Shown here: positions 56,012 through 64,000 of the stretch, piece after piece
Layout of the letters: every line of letters starts with the position of its first letter
How positions within the stretch are numbered: the stretch's first letter is position 1
Assembly: GCF_900104145.1 (NCBI RefSeq)
Contig: NZ_FNLB01000005.1
Location: 49,012 to 113,011 of the forward strand
Length of the DNA stretch: 64,000 nucleotides
Direction: 5' to 3'
From: Pseudovibrio sp. Tun.PSC04-5.I4
GTDB lineage: Bacteria > Pseudomonadota > Alphaproteobacteria > Rhizobiales > Stappiaceae
Program-made: the position numbers and the translations under genes
The notes under the pieces: model-generated
Seen by the model: the letters and a program-made list of their open reading frames with translations, nothing else
Database searches by the model: none
What the model was told of the DNA's origin: nothing

Positions 56012-59000
56012 TCAACAAAGCGGGGCGAAGAGGTCTTTCAGGGTTTGCTCGTCAAACAGGGTGTTGTGGATATTTCGGGACTGGATAGAAGTGCTCGGCG
56101 AGAGCTTGTTTTTTCGCTTGTAGTGCCATAATTTTTCCTCGACTGTTCCTTTGACGACAAGGCGGTGCACAAAAACGGGTTTGTCTTGTCCGATGCGGTG
56201 CGCGCGATCCATTGCCTGTCGCTCAACAGCCGGATTCCACAAGGGTCATATAGGAAACCGTATCCGCCTCGGTCAGCGTCAGGCCAACACCACCTGCTTT
56301 GAGGCTTAGCAGAAAGACAGGAACTGTCCCGCTTTGAAATGCATTCAATACTGCGCCACGGTCTTTGGTTTGGCCTGTTAACATGACATAGGGGATACCT
56401 AATTCGTCGAGATCTGTGGCGATCAGATCTAGCATGGTCGTAAACTGCGAGAAGACCAGAAACGCGTCGATGTTCCGCGGTAGTTTCGATCAGAAGTTCC
56501 AGTAGCCGAGCGCGTTTGGCGCTGTCGGTGACCGAGCGCGCGGCTTCGGATTTGACCAAGCCGGGATCGCAGCAGACCTGGCGCAGTTTCAAAAGCGCAT
56601 CAAGAATGGTAATTTGTGCCCCGTTCAGTCCGCGAGCTTGAACCGCTTCACGAACCCTCTCATCCATTGATGCACGTACGGTCTCATAAAGCGCCTGCTG
56701 TGGTTTAGGCAATTCGATATAATGAGTGATTTCAGTGCGAGGCGGTAATTCGGATGCGACCTCTTCTTTGGTGCGTCGCAACAAGAAGGGTCGGATCCGC
56801 CGATTCAGCCGTGCCTGTGCTGGGCATCTGCGTGCTTTTCGATCGGCGTGCGAAACACAGACACAAAAGTTTTGCGATTGCCCAGCAACCCCGGGACCAC
56901 CCAGTCAAAGAGCGTCCAGAGGTCTTGCAAAGAGTTCTCAACCGGTGTGCCGGTCAGCGCCAATCGGCCAGAGCCGGGAATTAAACGCAGGGCTTTGGCC
57001 ATTTGCGATGCCGGGTTTTTTAACGTCTGCGCCTCATCCACGATGATGAGGTCCCAATTTTGCGCAGACAGGATATCCTGATCACGTGACAATAGGGGAT
57101 AGGTAGTTATCACGAGGTCCGCATCGGGGATTTGTCCAGCCAATTCCCGTCGCTTCAGTCCGTGCAGTGTCAGCAAACGCAATTCAGGTGTGAATTGTGC
57201 AGCCTGATTTTGCCAGTTATGCAGCAGGCTTGTAGGTGCCACCAAAAGTGACGGTCCACGGCCTTGGCGCGCTTGTAAAGTGGTTAGGGTCTGAAGTGTT
57301 TTCCCTAGCCCCATGTCATCGGCCAACACGCCGCCAAATCCGGCCTCGGTGATCCGTTCCATCCAATCGGCACCAAAGGCCTGATAGGGTCTGAGTTTGG
57401 CTTTGAGACCTTCAGGCGGTGTATAGTCGTCCTGAGCACTGAGAGCCTGAAGCGCTCTGGCGAGCGGCAAAATCCCGGCTTCATCAGCAAAGCACACGTC
57501 GCTTCCATTCAGCGCGTCATGTACCGCGGCAACGAGAGGCGCGTCGGTTGGATGCAAGCGATGCCTTTCAGCCTCCTGGCGCAAGAACAAATGTAAAACA
57601 CCCGCAATGGGGGCGAGTGACACCTGCGTATAGCCTTCTTTGCCCAGATCAACATAAACCGGATGCCGGTCCATATCCTTGGTGAATGAATCCAGATCCG
57701 GTAGTGCTTGCGGGTCGTAATTGACCGCGATCTGCTCCAAAAACGCGGCGATCATAGGAGCAATGTCGTGATTTTTTGCGCTTATTTTGACCTGAAAGCC
57801 AAAAGAAAACCAATCATGCCCCTGAAACCCCTCACCGGGCTCGGCTTGGGTCGACACGGACAACTGCGCTTTAGCGGCGGATAAACGGTATGGCCATTTG
57901 GAATTTTCTGTAATCTGCCAGCCCTCGGAGCGCAGTTGTGGCAAGATATCGAAGGTAAAGCGCATTGCATCGTGTGAAGGGGCCGCAGGAAATACCAGAT
58001 CTGCATCAAGCATCTTGTCGCTGGGTGTAAAATCTCCTTCAAAAGGAGGAATAGCACCGGTATCTACCAGTCGTAGATAACAATTCTCCTCCCATTCGTT
58101 ATCGCGTTTTAATGTGATTACCTCATCGCCGCTGACAAACTGGGGTGACAAAAATCGCCAAAAGCAACGTCAATTCCTTCATAATCAAACAGCAAAGTCA
58201 GCGTTGGCAAAGTTGACACAGGTTTGCGATACCATCCTGCCGAGCAGGTTTTGGCCACATCAAGTTTCAGTTTTGCAACGCGGGTTTGAGGTGCTCGCGT
58301 GACCTGTTTAACTTGAACTGGTTTTGGTAACGGCAATACTCCAAGATGTGTGGGGAGCGCCTCGACGATCACCGGTAGATCATCCGGATTGAGCTCAGGG
58401 CTTTGCTCAACCAACCGGACGATTTCGGGTGATACCTGCCCTTCAAAACATCCTAGCTTACCAGCATTTGCGTCGATCCAGATCATATCAGCCCCGACCT
58501 GCACAACTTCGCCCGCAGCAAAACCTAGGCGCTGTGATCCGATGCCCCAACGTTCCATGTTAGATCTACTGGACGGTTTTCCTCGGACCAAACCAGTTTG
58601 CTGCTGATATCATTATTTGAAAAACAACGCTCCGTTTTGCAGATCCGCTCAATCAAATCCGTACCAACAGTGGGTGAATGGCGCAGCACTTCGGGGATAT
58701 CCGTATAACTTCCATAACTGTACTGGCCAACAATCAACTTGGCCTGAGCCAGCTCTGAAACAAGGACGAGGTCAATAGGCCGAATAAACTTGGGAATGGA
58801 TGATCGTAAGTTTTGCAGGATATTGTAGCGCTGCATTGATACATTCAGCCCGGTGCCTTGCGCGTTTACCCGCCCCTTCCAGATTGAAACTGAGAGCCCA
58901 CCCCCGCTACGCTCCAGAACATAAAGCAGCCGTTCTTTGGTTTTCGGCGGATAGTCCTCTGGTCGTTCCTCATCTGACTTTGCGTTTGTCTGATCTCCAT

Positions 59001-59334
59001 CCAAGGCCAGTTCATTGGTACGCGCTATCCAGGTTAGCATCCGGTGAGAGATTTGGGGTTTATCACGCAAGACAGACCCGTTCATCCCCGCCCAGGAGAT
59101 CAACGCTGCAGCCACATGTTTGCAGTTGTATGCCACAGGACAGGTGCAATCCCCGTCTATCGTGTCCCCGGATGCTGCTTGTATGCGTTGGCGATAAACA
59201 ACTCCGGACTCATTGCGCACCTCCGAAAGAAGATTGTTTTGTGGCGAACCAATCAGCTCTCCGACATAGCCCTTGTTCACATATGAACGAGCTCTTTCTA
59301 GAGTCCTGCTGTCAAATTGCTTCAGAAAATTCAT
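56012..59334 (-). pseudogene. SNF2-family helicase with SWIM zinc finger, multiply frameshifted
   Basis: Start ATG at 59334 (MNFLKQFDSRTLERARSYV). The SWIM finger CTCPVAYNCKHVAAAL is near 59100-59150. The DEAD-like half has ADDMGLGKTLQTLTTLQARQ (Walker A, about 57300) and IIVDEAQTLKNP (about 57030). The helicase C-terminal half has LLRRTKEEVASELPPRTEI, LSLKAGGVGLTLTEAD and DRAHRIGQDKPVFVHRLVV. Frames switch near 58560, 58135, 56815, 56480 and 56240. Read through, the protein is about 1100 aa, the normal bacterial SNF2 length. Such proteins remodel or patrol DNA and occur in defence and plasmid islands; no partner gene is adjacent. Confidence 0.82.
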
Positions 59335-59733
59335 AGGGTTCGCCTCAAAAAATCCTGTACCCGCGAAATCGAAGGTTATACATGCGCAAAGAAAAAACCA
59401 ACCGAGGCAACAACAGGCTTGGATGGGTATCTTAAAATTGGAGTTACTGTCAATTCTGGGGCATGAGCTTTTACTTAAGCAGTTTTTATCAGGCTGAGGT
59501 TGTTGTCGCCATCTCAAAAGCCTCATACACCAGATTCAGTTATAGCTCCAAATTGGGGTCTGTTGAGGATACGTGTAAAATACACTCACTTCAAAAGCAA
59601 CATGCTCCGCTAGCAAGGGCCTGCGTCCTTATGAAGGAGCTCCTTGCATGTTTTGTTGCACAAAGATTATAGCTCTTAGCGCAGTTCTTCTGCAGCGAGT
59701 AAGTGATAGCGGCCACCATTTTTATCAATAAGT
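59335..59733. other. Intergenic region between the helicase and the toxin-antitoxin pair
   Basis: About 400 bp. It should contain the minus-strand helicase promoter; none stands out. No gene supported. Confidence 0.4.
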
Positions 59734-59768
59734 GCGCCATTGACATATAGGTCATTGGCGCATAATCT
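59734..59768 (+). promoter_or_regulatory. Promoter and palindromic operator of the toxin-antitoxin pair
   Basis: TTGACA at 59740-59745 and TAATCT at 59763-59768 are spaced 17 bases. They are overlapped by a long palindrome: GCGCCA (59734-59739) and TGGCGC (59756-59761) enclose TGAC...GTCA. The arrangement fits autorepression by the HTH antitoxin. The toxin ATG follows at 59775. Confidence 0.6.
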
Positions 59769-59774
59769 GGGCTT

Positions 59775-60106
59775 ATGACACGTCTTCAAACTGTAGTAGA
59801 GCTGCCTGAATTTGTCCGACGAGCAAAAGCCATAATGTCAAACACCGAACTTGAGGCATTAATCAATCACATCCTGAGTCTGGTGTCCCGTTAGGTGGGG
59901 GACTTAGAAAGGTTCGTATCCCGCGTAGGGGTGGCGGCAAAAGTGGAGATTACCGGACGATGTTTGTATTTGGAGGAAGTCACATGCCGTTGTTTCTTGT
60001 AACTGTCTTTGGCAAGAATGAAAAAAGTAATCTGACAAAAACAGAGCAGGCAGCGGCCGTTGATTTATCCAAGAAGATTGGCGCAATGTATGGAGATAAA
60101 AAATGA
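59775..60106 (+). pseudogene. RelE/HigB-type toxin, frameshifted
   Basis: ATG 59775 reads MTRLQTVVELPEFVRRAKAI then reaches a stop at 59892-59894. From 59873 a second frame continues the family pattern PESGVPLGGGLRKVRIPRRG, GKSGDYRTMFVFG and LVTVFGKNEKSNLTKTE to TGA 60104-60106. One base is missing near 59872. The family cleaves mRNA at ribosomes. The stop overlaps the antitoxin start (ATGA). Total about 110 aa if repaired. Confidence 0.7.
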
Positions 60107-60396
60107 GCGCATTTTCCAGTGTCTCACAGGGATTGAATGAAGCCTTAGCCTATGCAGAGGGCAAAGACATTAACGCTACGCTGCATCAAGTGGAAGTTCC
60201 GGCCGTTGACGTTTGCGGGATAAGAAAGTCTACAGGGCTTTCTCAGAGCGATTTTGCCAAGAGCATTGGGGTTGCTAAGGGTACGCTTGTAAATTGGGAA
60301 CAAGGTAGACGACATCCAAGTGGTCCAGCGCAAATCCTATTGGCTCTTATTGCTCGTAAGCCTACGGTTGTTCAGGATCTTCTTACGGATAAGTAG
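60103..60396 (+). CDS. XRE-family antitoxin (HigA/NadS-like)
   Basis: 97 aa with a helix-turn-helix GLSQSDFAKSIGVAKGTLVN then WEQGRRHPSGPAQ at about residues 45-78. It follows the toxin with a 4-base overlap, the toxin-first order of HigBA-like systems. It would neutralise the toxin and repress the palindrome at 59734-59761. The frame is intact. Confidence 0.82.
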   Translation: MSAFSSVSQGLNEALAYAEGKDINATLHQVEVPAVDVCGIRKSTGLSQSDFAKSIGVAKGTLVNWEQGRRHPSGPAQILLALIARKPTVVQDLLTDK

Positions 60397-60729
60397 CTGT
60401 CTTAGATAGAATAGCTGTTACTCCTGACGCGCTGTAAGTGAGTTGGAGATGATACACGGACAGAGCCATCTGCCAGATCCAAACCTTCTGAAACACGTAT
60501 CACCCTTGGGTTGGGTTCATATCAGCCTCACGGGTGATTATGTCTGGGATTCTGGCGCAGCAGAGCGTTCTAATGAACGCCACCTCAGCAATGCGAGAAG
60601 GTGGGCGTAAACTTATGAAGATGAAAAGGTTTACTAAATGTTCCCCTTAGCGTTTTCTGCGCACAGACCTTGCAATGACGCCAATGGGGCCAGATTCGAT
60701 ACCGCCAAAGGTGACGAATTGACCATAAG
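60397..60729. other. Intergenic region before hipB
   Basis: About 330 bp without a supported gene; no clear terminator after the antitoxin gene was recognised. Confidence 0.4.
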
Positions 60730-60745
60730 GTTATTCCAAGATAAC
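60730..60745. promoter_or_regulatory. Candidate HipB operator
   Basis: GTTAT (60730-60734) and ATAAC (60741-60745) form an inverted repeat, and TAACATTATG occurs twice (60742 and again overlapping the hipB start). HipB proteins repress their operon through such repeats upstream of the start codon. Confidence 0.4.
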
Positions 60746-60779
60746 ATTATGATGACTTACGTTCTTTAGAGGTAACATT

Positions 60780-61070
60780 ATGGCTACTGCAGTCAAAACC
60801 CCCCGGGCAGCGCGCAAAGAGCTCATGACCCTCGGGGAGAACATTCGTGTCGCGCGCCTGCGTCGAAAGCTGACGGCCGAGATCATCGCGCAGCGCGCCG
60901 GAACAACCCGGCAGACCGTGGCCAAGGTCGAGGACGGGGATCCTGCGGTCAAGATAGGCACCTATGCGGCAGTGTTACAGGCGCTTGGTCTCCTGAAAGG
61001 GTGGGGGCAACTCGACGACCTAGTTGGTGATCAGATGTCTCTCGATGGGCTTCCCAGCGGGCGAGGTTGA
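60780..61070 (+). CDS. hipB: HipB-like antitoxin/repressor
   Basis: 96 aa. The helix-turn-helix spans about residues 19-72: LGENIRVARLRRKLTAEIIA, AGTTRQTVAKVEDGDPAVKI. It ends 3 bp before hipA. In HipBA modules it binds the kinase HipA and represses the operon. GC content is higher than in the neighbouring genes, suggesting separate acquisition. Confidence 0.85.
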   Translation: MATAVKTPRAARKELMTLGENIRVARLRRKLTAEIIAQRAGTTRQTVAKVEDGDPAVKIGTYAAVLQALGLLKGWGQLDDLVGDQMSLDGLPSGRG

Positions 61071-61073
61071 AGA

Positions 61074-62291
61074 ATGGTTGAGGTTTGGATCGATTGGAAG
61101 GGTTTGCACCGAGTCGGCACGCTACACCGGACAGCGGGGCGGGGCAGGGAGCGGGTGTCCTTCACTTATCATGAGGGCTGGCTCGCTTACGAAAATGCTT
61201 TTGACTTGTCCCCGGACATGCCGCTGGGTCCGGGGCAGTTCGTGCCACAAGCAGGGCAGGACATGCTCGCACCGCTCGGGGACTCCTCCCCAGACACATG
61301 GGGTCGAACCGTCATGCGGCGCTATGAGGGGCGGATGGCCGAAGCCGAGGAACGACGTCCGAGGACGCTGCAAGAAACCGACTATCTGTTGGGCGTAAAC
61401 GACGAGACCCGATTGGGCGCGCTACGGTACAAGGTTGATGACGAGTTCCAAGCGCACGAAGGGATAGGTGTGCCTGCGTTGCTCAGTCTCGGGGATCTGC
61501 TCCAAGCCTCTCAGCGTGTTCTTCGTGGGGAAGAGACCGCCGAAGACCTCAAAATGCTCTTTGTTCCAGGAAGCTCTCTGGGCGGTGCACGGCCGAAGGC
61601 CAGCATCTTGGATCAGCACGGACGCCTTTCTGTAGCGAAATTCCCGAAGGAAACGGACAACTACTGCGTCGAGCGTTGGGAAGCTATAACGATGGTGATA
61701 GCCCGGCGAGCCGGGATTACGGTTGCGGATCACACCCTCGAAATGGCTGACGACAAACCTGTCTTTTTGTCCCACCGGTTTGATCGGAACGAAGAGGGCA
61801 GGATCCCGTTCATCTCGGCGATGGCCATGCTTAACGGGCGGGACGGGGAAAGCTACAGCTACCTAGACCTAGCAGACGTGATCACCTCGGAAAGCGTAGC
61901 CCCGGACATGGATCGCGAGGAACTCTACAGGCGGGTCGCCTTTTCCATCCTCGTGACGAACCTCGATGACCACATGCGCAATCACGGATTTCTTCGCGGG
62001 AAGGGCGGCTGGCACCTCTCACCTGCGTACGACATCAACCCGATCCCGAACCAACCGCGCGTGCTCAAGAGCTTCGTGAACGACGACAATCCGGATGCTA
62101 GCATCGAACTGCACCGCTCTCAGCACGAGAATTACCTCCTCGAGGCTAAAGATGCCGATCACATCATTTCGGAAGTGGCCAAGGCCACGAAGACTTGGAA
62201 GGAAGTCGCCCATGCTTTGGGCGCACCGGAGCGGGAAATCAAGGAGATGGTGTCAGCTTTCGAGCATGAGGAAACGGATTTGGTCTGGTAA
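61074..62291 (+). CDS. hipA: HipA-family serine/threonine kinase toxin
   Basis: 405 aa. An N-terminal HipA_N-like domain (about 1-110) precedes the kinase domain with LFVPGSSLGGARPKASI (phosphate-binding loop region, about 163-179), VTNLDDHMRNHGFL (catalytic Asp, about 298-311) and LSPAYDINPIPN (metal-binding Asp, about 319-330). HipA kinases phosphorylate tRNA synthetases and cause growth arrest. The gene is intact and follows hipB closely. GC-rich compared with surroundings. Confidence 0.92.
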   Translation: MVEVWIDWKGLHRVGTLHRTAGRGRERVSFTYHEGWLAYENAFDLSPDMPLGPGQFVPQAGQDMLAPLGDSSPDTWGRTVMRRYEGRMAEAEERRPRTLQETDYLLGVNDETRLGALRYKVDDEFQAHEGIGVPALLSLGDLLQASQRVLRGEETAEDLKMLFVPGSSLGGARPKASILDQHGRLSVAKFPKETDNYCVERWEAITMVIARRAGITVADHTLEMADDKPVFLSHRFDRNEEGRIPFISAMAMLNGRDGESYSYLDLADVITSESVAPDMDREELYRRVAFSILVTNLDDHMRNHGFLRGKGGWHLSPAYDINPIPNQPRVLKSFVNDDNPDASIELHRSQHENYLLEAKDADHIISEVAKATKTWKEVAHALGAPEREIKEMVSAFEHEETDLVW

Positions 62292-62794
62292 TCAGGGACC
62301 AGAACAAGTTTTGCTCGTAGGCGTACGCTAAGCAATTTATCTTTATTGTCAGTAAGGTGTCTTTTAACCACCGTTATTGTACGTGTCCATAACGGGATAT
62401 GGTGCTTTGAAAATACAGAGTATTTGGGCCTGATTTTTGCGAATGTACAAAAGTAATTCATTTTTTTATTTTTGTACGTCTACTTTTGTACATGCTTAAA
62501 CCTAAATATATTTAGAAAATACAGTGGGTTAATCTCAATTTCTATTGTCGAATCTTATCAATATTAATGTTTTTGGACAAACAAGCTAAACCCATGTCGC
62601 ATTCTGTCCCTTTGCGGGGATAGACCCAAGATGCATTCATCCGATTTCCCTTGAAATTGGCAACCATTAGATTGTGTATGGAGATAAGTCCTAAGCAACA
62701 CACAAAAGAAGCTGCAAACGACTTGACGCCCGCAATCAACAATTGCGAGCGCCTATGCAAAATCCAAATGGCAGACCGCTGCCTTACTCCGAAT
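62292..62794. other. AT-rich intergenic region with a long inverted repeat
   Basis: About 500 bp between hipA and the methylase gene with no supported gene. It contains the TGTACAAAAGTA inverted repeat listed separately. Confidence 0.45.
62444..62492. repeat. 12-bp perfect inverted repeat with T-rich spacer
   Basis: TGTACAAAAGTA (62444-62455) and TACTTTTGTACA (62481-62492) are perfect complements, with another TTTTGTAC between them (62470-62477). The arrangement could be a recombinase core site or repressor operator; no recombinase is adjacent. Confidence 0.5.
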
Positions 62795-63594
62795 TCAATT
62801 TGAGATAATCAGTTCACTGACGCGCCTGCCTGTCCCCTTCGCGATGGAATAGTTCAGGTTAACCTCATCCTGCCGGAAGTCCTCAAAGGTCTTTCGCGTC
62901 TCATCTGTATTATTGAGCGAGAGGATAAACCGACCTGCGATCTTGGAAAGCTGTTCTGCCATCTCTGCAAAGTCTGAGCGTTCAAATACCCCTTTGCCAT
63001 AATCCTTTTCCCCGCCCCAGTAAGGCGGATCCAGATAAAACAGAGTTGCACTCGCATCATAGCGCTCAAGGCAGGCTCGCCAGTCGAGGTTCTCAATCGT
63101 CACAGCAGACAGTCTGTCAGATACCAGCTCGATATTGTTGAGCACACGCTTGACATTGAAGCGGGACGGACGCTCGACCGCAGTCCCGAAAGACTGCCCC
63201 GTGGCCTTCCCCCGAAGGCGAGGCGTTGCAGATAGTAAAACCGAACCGCCCTTTGAATATCCGTCAGGTGGTCAAGATCTGCATTGTGTAAGGCTTCAAA
63301 CTCCTCACGGGATGCAAACATATATTCCAAGCTTCGCAAAAACTCAGGCTTGTGGGATCGCAAGACACGAAAGAAGGTGACAAGCTCACTGTTGATGTCA
63401 TTAATGACTTCGCATTTAGCCACAGAGCTTCGCTTAAAAAACACCCCACCCATCCCGCAGAACACATCCACATAACTCAGGTGAGAGACTTGATTGATCT
63501 GGCCAACGATACGGCCAGCAAGCTGGCTTTTGCCACCAAGATACGGTGCCACCGGTTCAGCTTTAACCGGAGCGACTTCTCCAAACAAATTCAT
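62795..63594 (-). pseudogene. Dam-type (D12 class) adenine-N6 DNA methyltransferase, frameshifted
   Basis: ATG at 63594 gives MNLFGEVAPVKAEPVAPYLG GKSQLAG, with the SAM-binding PYLGGK and DVFCGMGGVFF. After a lost base near 63195 the other frame continues as LNNIELVSDRLSAVTIENLD and the catalytic motif LFYLDPPYW, ending SELIISN. Restored length is about 266 aa, normal for Dam-like enzymes. It methylates adenine in a short site, possibly phage-derived. No restriction enzyme gene is adjacent. Confidence 0.8.
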
Positions 63595-64000
63595 TTTGAG
63601 GATAGCTTTCAGGCTTTGGCAAATTTCCCAACCATAATTTACAACGGGTGTATAATGTCAATTAGGGAGGAGCCGTTTTGCTGAACTGCAAGCTCTCACG
63701 GACTGATTAACCAGACAGACCGTGGATGGACGTGGAGCTAACACGCCTATCTCCCTGCAGCAGAGAGATATAAAAGTACCTAAACGTCTCTAACAATCGT
63801 AGCAATTTAAAATGACTGATTGGTCATAAGTTCGGCCCTCGGACGTTCTAATACGATTGGTCAGTCTGTAGCTACTTCCAGCAGTCCCATCGATCACAAT
63901 TGAGAGTGATCTTGTCCTGATACCTTGCAAGGCCACTGTTGCAGATGCCCAAGGGAAAATGTCCCCGTCATGGGATACAGCACCTATAAAGGGACATCCC
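63595..64000. other. Region without a supported gene at the right edge
   Basis: About 400 bp upstream of the methylase. It should hold the methylase promoter on the minus strand. No other gene, repeat or RNA was recognised. Confidence 0.4.

Noticed and set aside
55815..56123. Plus-strand frame of 102 codons near the end of the helicase
   Set aside because: Partly antisense to the conserved helicase C-terminus, with Phe, Ser and Arg-rich composition typical of chance frames.

Overview
This window looks like part of a large conjugative plasmid, or plasmid cointegrate, from an alphaproteobacterium. The main evidence is a repABC partition/replication operon at 24.3-28.2 kb, an arrangement typical of Rhizobiales and Rhodobacterales secondary replicons. 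A complete VirB/VirD4-type conjugation system supports this. A marine genus such as Pseudovibrio is only a guess. No rRNA, tRNA or CRISPR array was seen.

Layout. (1) 0-18.7 kb: a plus-strand mating-pair-formation and DNA-processing block in the order virB2-virB3-virB4-two unknowns-virB5-(one minus-strand gene)-virB6-virB7-virB8-virB9-virB10-unknown 755-aa protein-virB11-virD4-Toprim/DUF5710 protein-ribbon-helix-helix-like accessory protein-MobP-type relaxase. Many genes overlap by 4 bp, so they are probably co-transcribed. The 755-aa exported protein has tandem two-cysteine repeats and is the most unusual member. (2) 18.6-28.8 kb: an M48 metalloprotease gene on the minus strand with a partly duplicated 3' end, a stand-alone RepC initiator preceded by strong hairpins, four small accessory genes, the repABC operon with two hairpins between repB and repC, and a DnaA-domain-IV-like protein. 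The window therefore carries two RepC replicons. (3) 28.8-42 kb: an accessory region of insertion-sequence debris. It contains an IS6-family element, a TonB-dependent receptor, fragments of IS110, ISL3, IS3, IS21 and IS5, two 211-bp MITE-like copies in inverted orientation, a 77-bp perfect inverted repeat flanking an orphan amino-acid-binding protein, the 3' end of a group II intron, and a resolvase-bearing ISKra4-family transposon. (4) 42-54.7 kb: a membrane protein, a giant RTX/cadherin-like secreted protein with a glycine-zipper N-terminus, and its type I secretion ABC transporter and HlyD-type adaptor. (5) 54.7-64 kb: a resolvase, an SNF2/SWIM helicase, a HigB/HigA-like toxin-antitoxin pair, HipB/HipA, and a Dam-type adenine methylase.

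From about 47.57 kb to 63.2 kb almost every long gene is broken by single-base frameshifts, nearly all deletions, whereas the transfer and replication genes are intact. This is either a stretch of poor sequence or recent loss of function. It must be settled before the RTX, secretion, helicase and methylase genes are interpreted as functional or dead.
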